37,530 bases of DNA, from contig CP070643.1 in assembly GCA_020354125.1 (NCBI GenBank), positions 335,815 through 373,344 of the forward strand, written 5' to 3'. Below the pieces are notes generated by a model. The model did no database searches and was not told the origin of the DNA. It saw only the letters and a list, made by a program, of their open reading frames with translations. Below, piece after piece: positions 9,339-16,309 of this stretch (positions are counted from its first letter, which is position 1; each line of letters begins with the position of its first letter). This DNA comes from Betaproteobacteria bacterium (GTDB lineage: Bacteria > Pseudomonadota > Gammaproteobacteria > Burkholderiales > Eutrophovitaceae). A program made the translations under genes and the position numbers.

Positions 9339-11822
9339 ATGTCCGGTCCCAATGCGTTGAAAGTTGAAAAAGTCGCGGTGCTTGGCGCCGGCGTGATGGG
9401 TGCGCAGATCGCTGCGCATCTGGTTAACGCCGATGTCGAAACCGTGTTGTTCGATCTGCCGGCGAAAGACGGCGACCCAAATTCAATTGTTCGGCGGGCG
9501 ATTGACGGCCTTGGCAAACTGGAGCCGGCGCCGCTTGCTCGCAAGTCACTCGCCGCCCACATTCAGACGGCAAACTACGATCAGCATCTCGAGCAGCTCG
9601 CCGACTGCGACCTGGTAATCGAGGCCATTGCCGAGCGCATGGACCTGAAACGCGCGCTGTACGAACGTATCGCGCCGCATTTCAGTGATACTGCAGTATT
9701 TGCTACCAACACCTCGGGGTTGTCCATTGCCTCTTTGTCCGCCGCGCTGCCGGAACAATTGCGCGAGCGGTTTTGTGGTGTGCACTTTTTCAATCCGCCG
9801 CGCTACATGCATCTGGTTGAACTGATCCCCGGACCGGAAACGCGCGAACCCTTGCTCGACGAACTGGAAGCATTCCTGACAACAACGTTGGGCAAGGGCG
9901 TTATCCGCGCCCTTGACACGCCGAATTTCATCGCCAACCGCGTTGGCGTGTTTTCCATTCTCGCCACTTTTTACCATACGGAACGATTCGGTCTCGGCTT
10001 TGATGAGGTCGATGCTTTGACCGGCTCGCTGATCGGCCGGCCGAAAAGCGCTACGTATCGCACGGCGGACGTGGTCGGCCTCGACACGCTTGCGCATGTC
10101 ATCAACACCATGAAAGAAACCCTGCCAGACGATCCATGGCACCGCTATTACGATGAGCCATCCTGGTTGAGAGATTTGATCGAGCGTGGTGCGCTCGGCC
10201 AGAAGACCAGGCAAGGTGTTTACCAGAAAGTCGGCAAGGAAATACAGGTTCTTGATCGTGCCAGCGGTGACTACGTTACATCGGGACGCGGTGCCGATGA
10301 AGCCGTGGTGGCGATACTCAAGAACAAGGATCCATCTCAGCGATTCGCTCAGTTGCGCGAAAGCGGATCGCCGCAGGCGCAGTTCATGTGGGCGGTTTTC
10401 CGCGACATGCTGCACTATTGCACATGCCATCTGAAGGACATCGCTGCCAACGCGCGCGATCTCGATCTGGCGATACGCTGGGGTTTTGGCTGGAATCAGG
10501 GACCGTTCGAGATCTGGCAATCGGCCGGCTGGCAGCAGATGGCGAGCTGGATCGCGGAAGACATTACTGCCGGCAAGACCATGGCAAGCGAGCCGTTGCC
10601 AACGTGGGCGACCGATACTACGCGCACTGGTGTGCATGCGGAGGCGGGTTCGTATAGCCCGGAGTACGACCGTAACCAGACGCGTTCGCGACTGCCAGTT
10701 TATCGCCGTCAGGCGTTTCCTGACCGCCTGATCAGCGAGCCGGCGGACTATGGCACGACCGTTTTTGAAACCGACGCGGTGCGCATGTGGAGCACTGGCG
10801 ACGATATCGGTGTGGTTTCGTTCAAGTCCAAAATGCACACGGTGGGGCCCGATGTACTCGATGGCATTGCACGCGCTATTGAACAGGCCGAACAGGAATT
10901 CATGGGCCTGGTTATCTGGCAGACGGAACCGCCGTTCTCGATTGGTGCCAATTTGCAGGGTGGTGGCGGTGCAAAAAGCGAATCGAAGCCTTCTGTCGCC
11001 TCGGCTTTTAAGAAATTCAGACGCTCAGTCGAGGCTGCTGTGCTCAAGGCTGCGCGGCAGCTGAATGTGGCAGATGCGGTGATGGCAGGGCGATTGTCAA
11101 AGGTCGAGCAGATCGTCGCGCAATTCCAGGCGACGAATCTCGCTTTACGTTACTCGATGGTGCCTACAGTCGCGGCGGTCGACGGCATGGCGCTTGGTGG
11201 CGGCTGCGAGATCGTTATGCATTGCGATAAAGCGGTCACCAGTCTCGAAAGCTATATCGGTCTGGTCGAAGTTGGCGTTGGATTGATACCCGGCGCCGGA
11301 GGCTGCAAGGAATTTGCGCTGCGTGCTGCCGGGGAGGCAAAGGGCGGCGACATGTTTCCTTTCATTCGCCGTTATTTCGAGAACGTGGCCACCGCGCAAG
11401 TCGGGCGCAGCGCTGAACACTCACGAGAGCTCGGTTTTTTGCGGGCCTCTGACGAGGTGGTCATGAATCGCTTCGAGCTACTGTACGTTGCCAAGCAGCA
11501 GCTCAAAGCCATGTACGAGTCCGGTTACCGGCCACCGCTGCGCGCCGTGCGTATTCCTGTTGCCGGCCGTGGTGCCATCGCGACCTTGAAAATGGGCATG
11601 CAGAACATGCTGGCAGGAAACTACATTTCGGACCATGACTATCTGATTGGCAGCAAGCTCGCCCATGTCATGTGCGGCGGCGACATTGAGCAAGGCAGCG
11701 CGGTTGATGAGCAATGGTTTCTCGATCTCGAACGCGACGCGTTCATCGAACTGTTGTCCACTGAGAAGAGCCAGGCCCGTGTCGAACACATGCTCAAGAC
11801 CGGCAAGCCACTCAGAAATTAG
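9339..11822 (+). CDS. Bifunctional 3-hydroxyacyl-CoA dehydrogenase / enoyl-CoA hydratase (FadN domain order)
   Basis: It carries out the second and third steps of beta-oxidation in one 827-aa chain. The N-terminal half is the NAD-dependent dehydrogenase: Rossmann motif GAGVMG at residues 16-21, TNTSGLSIASL and GVHFFNPPRYMHLVELIPG with the catalytic His. A crotonase domain follows from about residue 480, with GGGCEIVMHCDKA near 620-632 and GLVEVGVGLIPGAGG; both crotonase glutamates are present. This order (dehydrogenase first, hydratase last) is the reverse of E. coli FadB/FadJ and matches Bacillus FadN, whose partners are also a thiolase and an acyl-CoA dehydrogenase. The ribosome site is weak (AGG about 8 nt before ATG). 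The thiolase gene follows after a repeat-filled 209-bp gap. Confidence 0.93.
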   Translation: MSGPNALKVEKVAVLGAGVMGAQIAAHLVNADVETVLFDLPAKDGDPNSIVRRAIDGLGKLEPAPLARKSLAAHIQTANYDQHLEQLADCDLVIEAIAERMDLKRALYERIAPHFSDTAVFATNTSGLSIASLSAALPEQLRERFCGVHFFNPPRYMHLVELIPGPETREPLLDELEAFLTTTLGKGVIRALDTPNFIANRVGVFSILATFYHTERFGLGFDEVDALTGSLIGRPKSATYRTADVVGLDTLAHVINTMKETLPDDPWHRYYDEPSWLRDLIERGALGQKTRQGVYQKVGKEIQVLDRASGDYVTSGRGADEAVVAILKNKDPSQRFAQLRESGSPQAQFMWAVFRDMLHYCTCHLKDIAANARDLDLAIRWGFGWNQGPFEIWQSAGWQQMASWIAEDITAGKTMASEPLPTWATDTTRTGVHAEAGSYSPEYDRNQTRSRLPVYRRQAFPDRLISEPADYGTTVFETDAVRMWSTGDDIGVVSFKSKMHTVGPDVLDGIARAIEQAEQEFMGLVIWQTEPPFSIGANLQGGGGAKSESKPSVASAFKKFRRSVEAAVLKAARQLNVADAVMAGRLSKVEQIVAQFQATNLALRYSMVPTVAAVDGMALGGGCEIVMHCDKAVTSLESYIGLVEVGVGLIPGAGGCKEFALRAAGEAKGGDMFPFIRRYFENVATAQVGRSAEHSRELGFLRASDEVVMNRFELLYVAKQQLKAMYESGYRPPLRAVRIPVAGRGAIATLKMGMQNMLAGNYISDHDYLIGSKLAHVMCGGDIEQGSAVDEQWFLDLERDAFIELLSTEKSQARVEHMLKTGKPLRN

Positions 11823-11834
11823 TGATGGCGAAAT

Positions 11835-11894
11835 CAATTTCGATAGAACCAATTTCGATAGAACCAATTTCGATAGAAGCGATTACGATAAAAA
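11835..11894 (+). repeat. Tandem repeat, four 15-nt units
   Basis: Units CAATTTCGATAGAAC at 11835-11849 and 11850-11864 are identical, 11865-11879 differs only at the last base, and 11880-11894 is diverged (CGATTACGATAAAAA). The array starts 12 bases after the stop of the dehydrogenase/hydratase gene and lacks the spacers of a CRISPR. It is AT-richer than its surroundings. Confidence 0.9.
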
Positions 11895-11938
11895 ACGATG
11901 ACGGCGTTCCAGACACCTTCACCGAAACTTGAGGCGGG

Positions 11939-12010
11939 GTGTTTGGCGCGCAAAGAATGCACGCCGCGCAAGAAATGTTTGGCGCGCAAAGAATTTTCGG
12001 GCCGCAAAAA
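11939..12010 (+). repeat. Tandem repeat, four 18-nt units ahead of the thiolase start
   Basis: Four consecutive 18-nt units occupy 11939-11956, 11957-11974, 11975-11992 and 11993-12010, with a consensus close to ATGTTTGGCGCGCAAAGA; units 1 and 3 differ only in the first base. The array ends 21 bases before the thiolase ATG. It is open in the thiolase frame and would encode a six-residue repeat (MFGAQR-like), so an N-terminal extension starting at the GTG at 11939 is conceivable, although the better ribosome site lies downstream. Confidence 0.9.
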
Positions 12011-12031
12011 ACTGGCACAGGAGCATCACCC

Positions 12032-13234
12032 ATGAGTAGGCAGGTACAGGACGCTTACATCGTCGCCGCGGCAAGATCGCCGGTTGGCAAAGCGCCGCGA
12101 GGTGTGTTTCGGCACGTCCGGCCGGATGACTTGCTCGGTCACGTTCTGAACGCGGCCATGGTGCAAGTGCCCGCTGTTGAGCGCGCGGAGGTGGACGATG
12201 TCGTAGTCGGTTGCGCCATGCCGGAAGCGGAACAAGGCATGAATGTGGCCCGTATCGGTCTGCTGCTGGCCGGTTTCCCGAATTCGGTGTCCGGCATTAC
12301 CGTCAACCGTTTTTGCTCATCGGGGTTGAATGCGGTTGCCATTGCAGCCGACCGTATTCGCCTCGGTGAGGCAGACATCATGATCGGCGCCGGTACCGAG
12401 AGCATGAGCCTGATTCCGATGGGCGGGAACAAGATTGTTGCCAACGAGCGCATATTCGCCGATAACGAACACGTTGGTATTGCTTACGGCATGGGCATCA
12501 CTGCGGAGAAAGTCGCAGAGCAATGGAAAGTACCGCGTGACGCACAGGATGCGTTCGCTGTTGAGAGTCATCGGCGTGCGCTGGCTGCGATCGAATCCGG
12601 CGAGTTCGAAACTGAGATCGCTCCGTATACAGTTCGCGACCGCACGGCTGATCTCGACCGGCGCGAGATCGTCGAGCAGCCGAACGTCGTCAGCGTCGAC
12701 GAAGGCCCGCGGCCCGGTACCACGGCAGAGGTACTGGCTGGACTGCGTCCGGTGTTCGCGGCCAAGGGTTCGGTGACGGCAGGCAACAGTTCACAGACGT
12801 CCGATGGGGCCGGCGCGGTGATACTGGCTTCGGAGACCGCGATCAAACGCCATAACCTGCAGCCGATGGCGCGTTTCCTCGGTTTCGCGGTGGCTGGCGT
12901 GCCGCCGGAGATCATGGGCATTGGACCCAAGTTCGCGATCCCGAAAGTGCTCAAACAGACTGACATTAAACTGGAAGATGTCGACTGGATCGAGCTCAAT
13001 GAAGCGTTCGCCGCGCAGTCGCTGGCGGTGATTAACGACCTTGGTCTCAACCGGGAACGCGTCAACCCACTTGGCGGGGCCATTGCGCTTGGCCACCCAC
13101 TCGGCGCCACCGGCGCGATTCGCACGGCGACCCTGGTGCACGGCATGCGGCGGCGCAAGCACCGCTACGGAATGGTCACCATGTGTATTGGCACCGGCAT
13201 GGGCGCTGCCGGCTTGTTCGAGAACGTCAGTTAG
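12032..13234 (+). CDS. fadA: Acetyl-CoA C-acyltransferase (3-ketoacyl-CoA thiolase)
   Basis: It cleaves 3-ketoacyl-CoA with CoA to give acetyl-CoA and a shortened acyl-CoA, closing the beta-oxidation cycle with the preceding bifunctional enzyme. The 400-aa product has the nucleophile Cys95 in RFCSSGLNA, NEAFAAQSLAV, His355 in GGAIALGHPLGATG and the acid/base Cys385 in MCIGTGMGA: the full thiolase set. The start at 12032 has ACAGGAG at 12017-12023 with an 8-nt spacer, and the product begins just before the conserved DAYIVAAARSPVGK. The upstream in-frame GTG at 11939 would add 31 residues made of six-residue repeats, which is less likely. It is convergent with the flavoprotein gene downstream. 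Confidence 0.94.
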   Translation: MSRQVQDAYIVAAARSPVGKAPRGVFRHVRPDDLLGHVLNAAMVQVPAVERAEVDDVVVGCAMPEAEQGMNVARIGLLLAGFPNSVSGITVNRFCSSGLNAVAIAADRIRLGEADIMIGAGTESMSLIPMGGNKIVANERIFADNEHVGIAYGMGITAEKVAEQWKVPRDAQDAFAVESHRRALAAIESGEFETEIAPYTVRDRTADLDRREIVEQPNVVSVDEGPRPGTTAEVLAGLRPVFAAKGSVTAGNSSQTSDGAGAVILASETAIKRHNLQPMARFLGFAVAGVPPEIMGIGPKFAIPKVLKQTDIKLEDVDWIELNEAFAAQSLAVINDLGLNRERVNPLGGAIALGHPLGATGAIRTATLVHGMRRRKHRYGMVTMCIGTGMGAAGLFENVS

Positions 13235-13254
13235 TCGCTCGCGAATCTATCTGG

Positions 13255-13295
13255 AAAAAGCGGACCCTCCGCGTCTTCGACGCGCGAAGGGTCCG
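13255..13295 (-). terminator. Intrinsic terminator for the minus-strand flavoprotein gene
   Basis: CGGACCCT (13261-13268) pairs with AGGGTCCG (13288-13295), with an inner CGCGT/ACGCG helix and a small bulge. Read on the minus strand the hairpin is followed by CTTTTTC (13254-13260). It lies 8 bases past the stop at 13303 and in the 68-bp gap of two convergent genes, so it may also slow transcription leaving the thiolase gene. Confidence 0.75.
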
Positions 13296-13302
13296 GAACT
13301 AC

Positions 13303-14460
13303 TTACTCGGGTGACGAGACCGGATCGAAGCCCAGTGCCACACGACCGCTGAATATCTGCTGGCGCCTCAGAGGCAGCGGATGAAAATGGATGGCACGTA
13401 CATCACGCACCATTCTCTCGATTGGGTGACCGTTGAAAAACCCCGGCCCGCCTACCAGTTCTGCGGCAGACTCAACTGTTGCCTTTACTGCTTCGGCGGC
13501 AATCGCCTTGCGCGCAAGTATGTCGCTGGCAAGTTGCGTCGATGGGGCAAAGCCGTGGTTGTCGTTGAGGCGGACCATGTCTGCCAACGCCAACTGCGCG
13601 GTTGTCAGCGCGTTGAGCATGTCTCCTACGGCCGGAGCCAGTACGGCCTGCTTGTGCCGGGCGGCGCTGATGGCCAACTCTGCTGCGGCCTCCGCCAATC
13701 CAACATATGCGGAAACAATCAGTGGCATGGCGGTAGGCAGGATGACATTCCACATCGGGTGCCAGACACCGGCGGGGCGCCGTCCGACAATCTTCTCGGC
13801 TGGTACGAATACATTCTCGAGCACGACGTCATGCGAACCGGTCGCGCGCATGCCGAGCGCATTCCAGGTTTCGACAATGCTCACCCCTTTGGCTGAAAAC
13901 GGAATCGCGAAGTGAAGAATCTCGTTTCCCTCAGTTCCGGCATGGGTAACGCTGGTGACAAGCAAGTCGGCTCCGGGCGCGCCACTGACGAACCGCTTGC
14001 GCGCATTCACCAGGTAACCGCCGTCGACCGGTTCCGCGTTACCGGAGGAATCGAGCCAGTCATTGGCGCCGGTTCCGGCAATGATCAGTTCGTCTTTTGC
14101 TAGTTTCAGCAATGTCTTGGTTGCGGCTTCTTCGCCGCGCAGATGCTTGTAAATGTTGGCGGCAACCGGGTGGGTATGCATTGCGAAAGCCAGCGCGGTC
14201 GAGCCGCAGTGACGGCCGATCTCGCGTATCACATGCGAAAGATCTGCATAGGTCGCTCCGCCGCCGCCCAGTTCAGCCGGTATTCCCGCCGAGAAAAACC
14301 GGTGCTGCCGGAGGTCGCCATAGTTTGCGGAAACAAAACTTCCGGTGCGATCGTAGTGCGGGGCTCGCTTCGCGAACTCCTCGCCGAGCGAACGGGCCTG
14401 ATCGTGCCAGTGTGAGGTGGAACGGGTTATTTCTATGTTTTTTGGAAGCGGGGCATTCAT
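13303..14460 (-). CDS. Acyl-CoA dehydrogenase-fold flavoprotein, probable oxygenase component of a two-component flavin monooxygenase
   Basis: The 385-aa protein has the acyl-CoA dehydrogenase fold: an N-terminal helical part with FFSAGIPAELGGGGATYADL, a middle beta domain with IAGTGANDW, KRFVSGAPGADLLV and ALGMRATGSHDVVLENVFVP, and a C-terminal helical bundle ending in AELVGGPGFFNGHPIERMVRD and HFHPLPLRRQQIFSGR. The glutamate expected in a true dehydrogenase (YEGT-type motif) is not visible. This layout matches the group that includes DszC, SfnB/C-like and HpaB/C2-like enzymes, which use reduced flavin and O2. A flavin reductase gene lies 59 bp upstream on the same strand, supporting this reading. 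The start at 14460 is chosen for AAGGAG seven bases upstream; an in-frame start at 14523 lacks one. The substrate is unknown. Confidence 0.75.
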   Translation of the reverse strand: MNAPLPKNIEITRSTSHWHDQARSLGEEFAKRAPHYDRTGSFVSANYGDLRQHRFFSAGIPAELGGGGATYADLSHVIREIGRHCGSTALAFAMHTHPVAANIYKHLRGEEAATKTLLKLAKDELIIAGTGANDWLDSSGNAEPVDGGYLVNARKRFVSGAPGADLLVTSVTHAGTEGNEILHFAIPFSAKGVSIVETWNALGMRATGSHDVVLENVFVPAEKIVGRRPAGVWHPMWNVILPTAMPLIVSAYVGLAEAAAELAISAARHKQAVLAPAVGDMLNALTTAQLALADMVRLNDNHGFAPSTQLASDILARKAIAAEAVKATVESAAELVGGPGFFNGHPIERMVRDVRAIHFHPLPLRRQQIFSGRVALGFDPVSSPE

Positions 14461-14519
14461 AACAATCTCCTTGTCAAAGACGAATAAACATGAAAGAAGG
14501 ACTCGATCACCTGTGGTGT

Positions 14520-15197
14520 TCAATCCCAGGTGAGGGGAAGGCCATAATGGCGATCCGTGTAAAGCAACGGTTTGCCGGATTTGCGCAGCGCGGTCGTCAC
14601 GCGACCGATGAAAATCGTATGGGAGCCGGCTTCGTTAGTGCTCTCGAGCAGGCAATCGAAATTTGCCACTGCGTCGACCAGGCGTGGCGCTCCGGTGTCA
14701 CCGTGCTCCCAGCGTGCAGCAGCAAAATCGTAGGCATGGCCAGTTTCTGCAATGCCGGAAAATGTGCTGGCGAGGTGATGTTGCCGGGTCGACAACACGT
14801 TCACGCAGAAGACCTGATTGCGCAGTATTGCAGGGCGAACCGGGCTTTTGCGATGGATGCAGGCAAGCACAGTTGGCGGATCGGCTGAAACGGAACACAT
14901 CGCGCTCACGGTCAGACCAAAACGACCGGACGGGCCGTCCGTGGTTATGACGTTGACGCCGGTCACTGCGGCGGCCATCGCTTCTACGAAATCACTGGCC
15001 TCTACGAAATTACTGGCGTCGACGAAATTACTGGCGTCGACGAAATCAAGCGCATCGAGCAAATCCTGACCTGGCGTGTCGATAACGGTTGAATCCCGTG
15101 AAGCACTGCGGATTAGTTTTGCATCGGCCAAGGTTTTGAAACGTGCTTCGCGGCTAGTTGCCTGTGATTGCTGATCGATGCTGGTGAATACGGACAT
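14520..15197 (-). CDS. Flavin reductase (HpaC/DIM6-NTAB-like domain) with a repeat-expanded N-terminal linker
   Basis: It is expected to reduce FMN or FAD with NAD(P)H for the adjacent oxygenase. Residues from about 72 to 225 form the flavin-reductase-like split-barrel domain: AAAVTGVNVITTDGPSGRFG, then LTVSAMCSVSADPPTVLACI, FCVNVLSTRQHHLASTFSG and SHTIFIGRV. The first 70 residues are unusual: residues 42-71 consist of five six-residue repeats (SNFVDA type) encoded by an 18-nt tandem array, where normal family members start almost directly at the AM..VTGV segment. GAGGA seven bases before ATG supports the start. It lies between the TTC38-like and flavoprotein genes with gaps of 32 and 59 bp, so one operon is likely. 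Confidence 0.85.
   Translation of the reverse strand: MSVFTSIDQQSQATSREARFKTLADAKLIRSASRDSTVIDTPGQDLLDALDFVDASNFVDASNFVEASDFVEAMAAAVTGVNVITTDGPSGRFGLTVSAMCSVSADPPTVLACIHRKSPVRPAILRNQVFCVNVLSTRQHHLASTFSGIAETGHAYDFAAARWEHGDTGAPRLVDAVANFDCLLESTNEAGSHTIFIGRVTTALRKSGKPLLYTDRHYGLPLTWD
14983..15072 (-). repeat. In-frame tandem repeat, five 18-nt units inside the flavin reductase gene
   Basis: Units at 14983-15000, 15001-15018, 15019-15036, 15037-15054 and 15055-15072 share the + strand consensus TCGACGAAATTACTGGCG, with the outer unit at 15055 the most diverged. Because 18 is a multiple of three the frame is kept; the minus strand encodes repeats LLDALD-like, then DFVDAS/NFVDAS/NFVEAS. The array lies in the N-terminal linker, away from the catalytic domain. 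Confidence 0.92.
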
Positions 15198-15229
15198 GGT
15201 TTTATCCTCTTAATAAAGTGGTTGCGGAG

Positions 15230-16192
15230 CTATGCGGCTTGCAACTGCAGGGTCGGGTCATATTCGGCTTTCGCCCTGCGGCGAGCGGAATCGCGAAGTT
15301 CAGTAAACAAATCATTCTGGGCGCGGCTTCCACCGAGCTCGAAGACGTGGGGTAGTGCTGCGCTGAACTCCACTGCCGCTTCGTGGTATTTGCCGCTTAC
15401 ATATGCACGCAGCGCGCGAGCGATGCGAGCGACGAGTGCTTCCACAGATGAAGCGTTGCGTGATGTCTGATTGCGAATCCACATGTCGAGGCTGTCGAGA
15501 TCTTTAGCACCCGCCAGCGCGAGCAAGTTGTGCACACGTACGAATGGAGAGTGCTGTTGATCGATGGCGGACAGCGACCTGGCACGAACCGCTTCCCACG
15601 GAAGGCAAAGCTGCCTGTCTGCCTTAAGTTGCAGACGCCACAACAGTGCCGGTGCGTCCGTCAATGCGTCGTCAGAGTTGATGACTGACGGCAGGATCTG
15701 CTGTCGAAAGCGTCTCCATGCAGCCTGCCAATGCCCAAGCGAGAGTTCGAACACGGCCATGTGCCACTGAATATGGACCCAGTCGCTTCCTGTTCCGTGA
15801 CGACCTTTGAGCCGCGCACCGAGCAGGCGGTGACCCAGCTCGATCTGACCGCTATCCAGCATGCGGTGTGCCGTCACGTGCATGGCACCGAGTTCGCCGT
15901 CCGAGAAAACCGCGAAGCCGCTACTATCGCGAATGCGTCCATCGGTGTGGCTTAGGCGATTAACTTGAGGGTCCAGTGTTTGATCGCGTCGACGGCCGAT
16001 CAAGTTGCCGCGAGAGGTACCTGCCACAACATGGAGGCTAGGCACTGCGCGTTGCTGGTCGGCAGCCGCGATTGCAGCGTAGGTCTCGCGCGACGGATGC
16101 ATACGATACTGGTTAGTATCGGTGGCAAAGGTAGCCGGCACCGGGAAAGTCGGTGCCGTTGTTTCAGTTTGCTGTTGGTGACGGGTTGACAT
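15230..16192 (-). CDS. TTC38-like tetratricopeptide protein
   Basis: This 320-aa protein resembles the C-terminal part of the TTC38 family (helical repeat proteins of unknown function, often about 450 aa). Recognisable pieces are HIQWHMAVFELSLGHWQAAWRRF, APALLWRLQL, FVRVHNLLALAGAKD, ARALRAYVSGKYHEAAVEF and GGSRAQNDLFTELRDSARRR, the last close to the GGSHAQRDLF signature I recall for the family. The first 90 residues are polar and low in recognisable structure. CAGGAG eight bases before ATG supports the start. It is the first gene of the probable operon with the flavin reductase and flavoprotein and is divergent from the SARP-type regulator. It may be a scaffold or partner protein. The family call is from motif recollection; the function is unknown. 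Confidence 0.6.
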   Translation of the reverse strand: MSTRHQQQTETTAPTFPVPATFATDTNQYRMHPSRETYAAIAAADQQRAVPSLHVVAGTSRGNLIGRRRDQTLDPQVNRLSHTDGRIRDSSGFAVFSDGELGAMHVTAHRMLDSGQIELGHRLLGARLKGRHGTGSDWVHIQWHMAVFELSLGHWQAAWRRFRQQILPSVINSDDALTDAPALLWRLQLKADRQLCLPWEAVRARSLSAIDQQHSPFVRVHNLLALAGAKDLDSLDMWIRNQTSRNASSVEALVARIARALRAYVSGKYHEAAVEFSAALPHVFELGGSRAQNDLFTELRDSARRRAKAEYDPTLQLQAA

Positions 16193-16261
16193 GGATGATC
16201 TCCTGCTGCTGTTTTCGAAAGTGACAGCCGCATCATCCGCACAGCCCGTCTTTTCACTGTT

Positions 16262-16308
16262 CGCTCAAGCGTTTTTTGAGCGTCTATTTCGCGTCTATAA
16301 TCGTCTTT
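16262..16308. promoter_or_regulatory. Divergent control region: inverted repeat, CGTCTAT direct repeats and a TATAAT box
   Basis: CGCTCAA (16262-16268) and TTGAGCG (16276-16282) form a 7-bp inverted repeat. GCGTCTAT occurs at 16280-16287 and again at 16291-16298, and CGTCTTT follows at 16302-16308, giving phased direct repeats at 11- and 10-nt spacing. A perfect TATAAT (16296-16301) overlaps the second repeat and lies eight bases before the regulator's GTG. No good -35 box is present at 16-18 nt. SARP proteins are known to bind short direct repeats spaced by about one helical turn, so autoregulation is plausible. Confidence 0.55.
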
Positions 16309-16309
16309 T

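Noticed and set aside
9546..10838. A 430-aa open frame on the minus strand opposite the dehydrogenase/hydratase gene
   Set aside because: It is fully antisense to a well-conserved enzyme, has no ribosome site or domain, and results from GC-rich codon bias in the third position.
13303..14460. Ordinary acyl-CoA dehydrogenase of the beta-oxidation cluster
   Set aside because: It lies on the opposite strand, lacks the visible catalytic Glu motif present in the two real dehydrogenases, and adjoins a flavin reductase; a monooxygenase-type role fits better.
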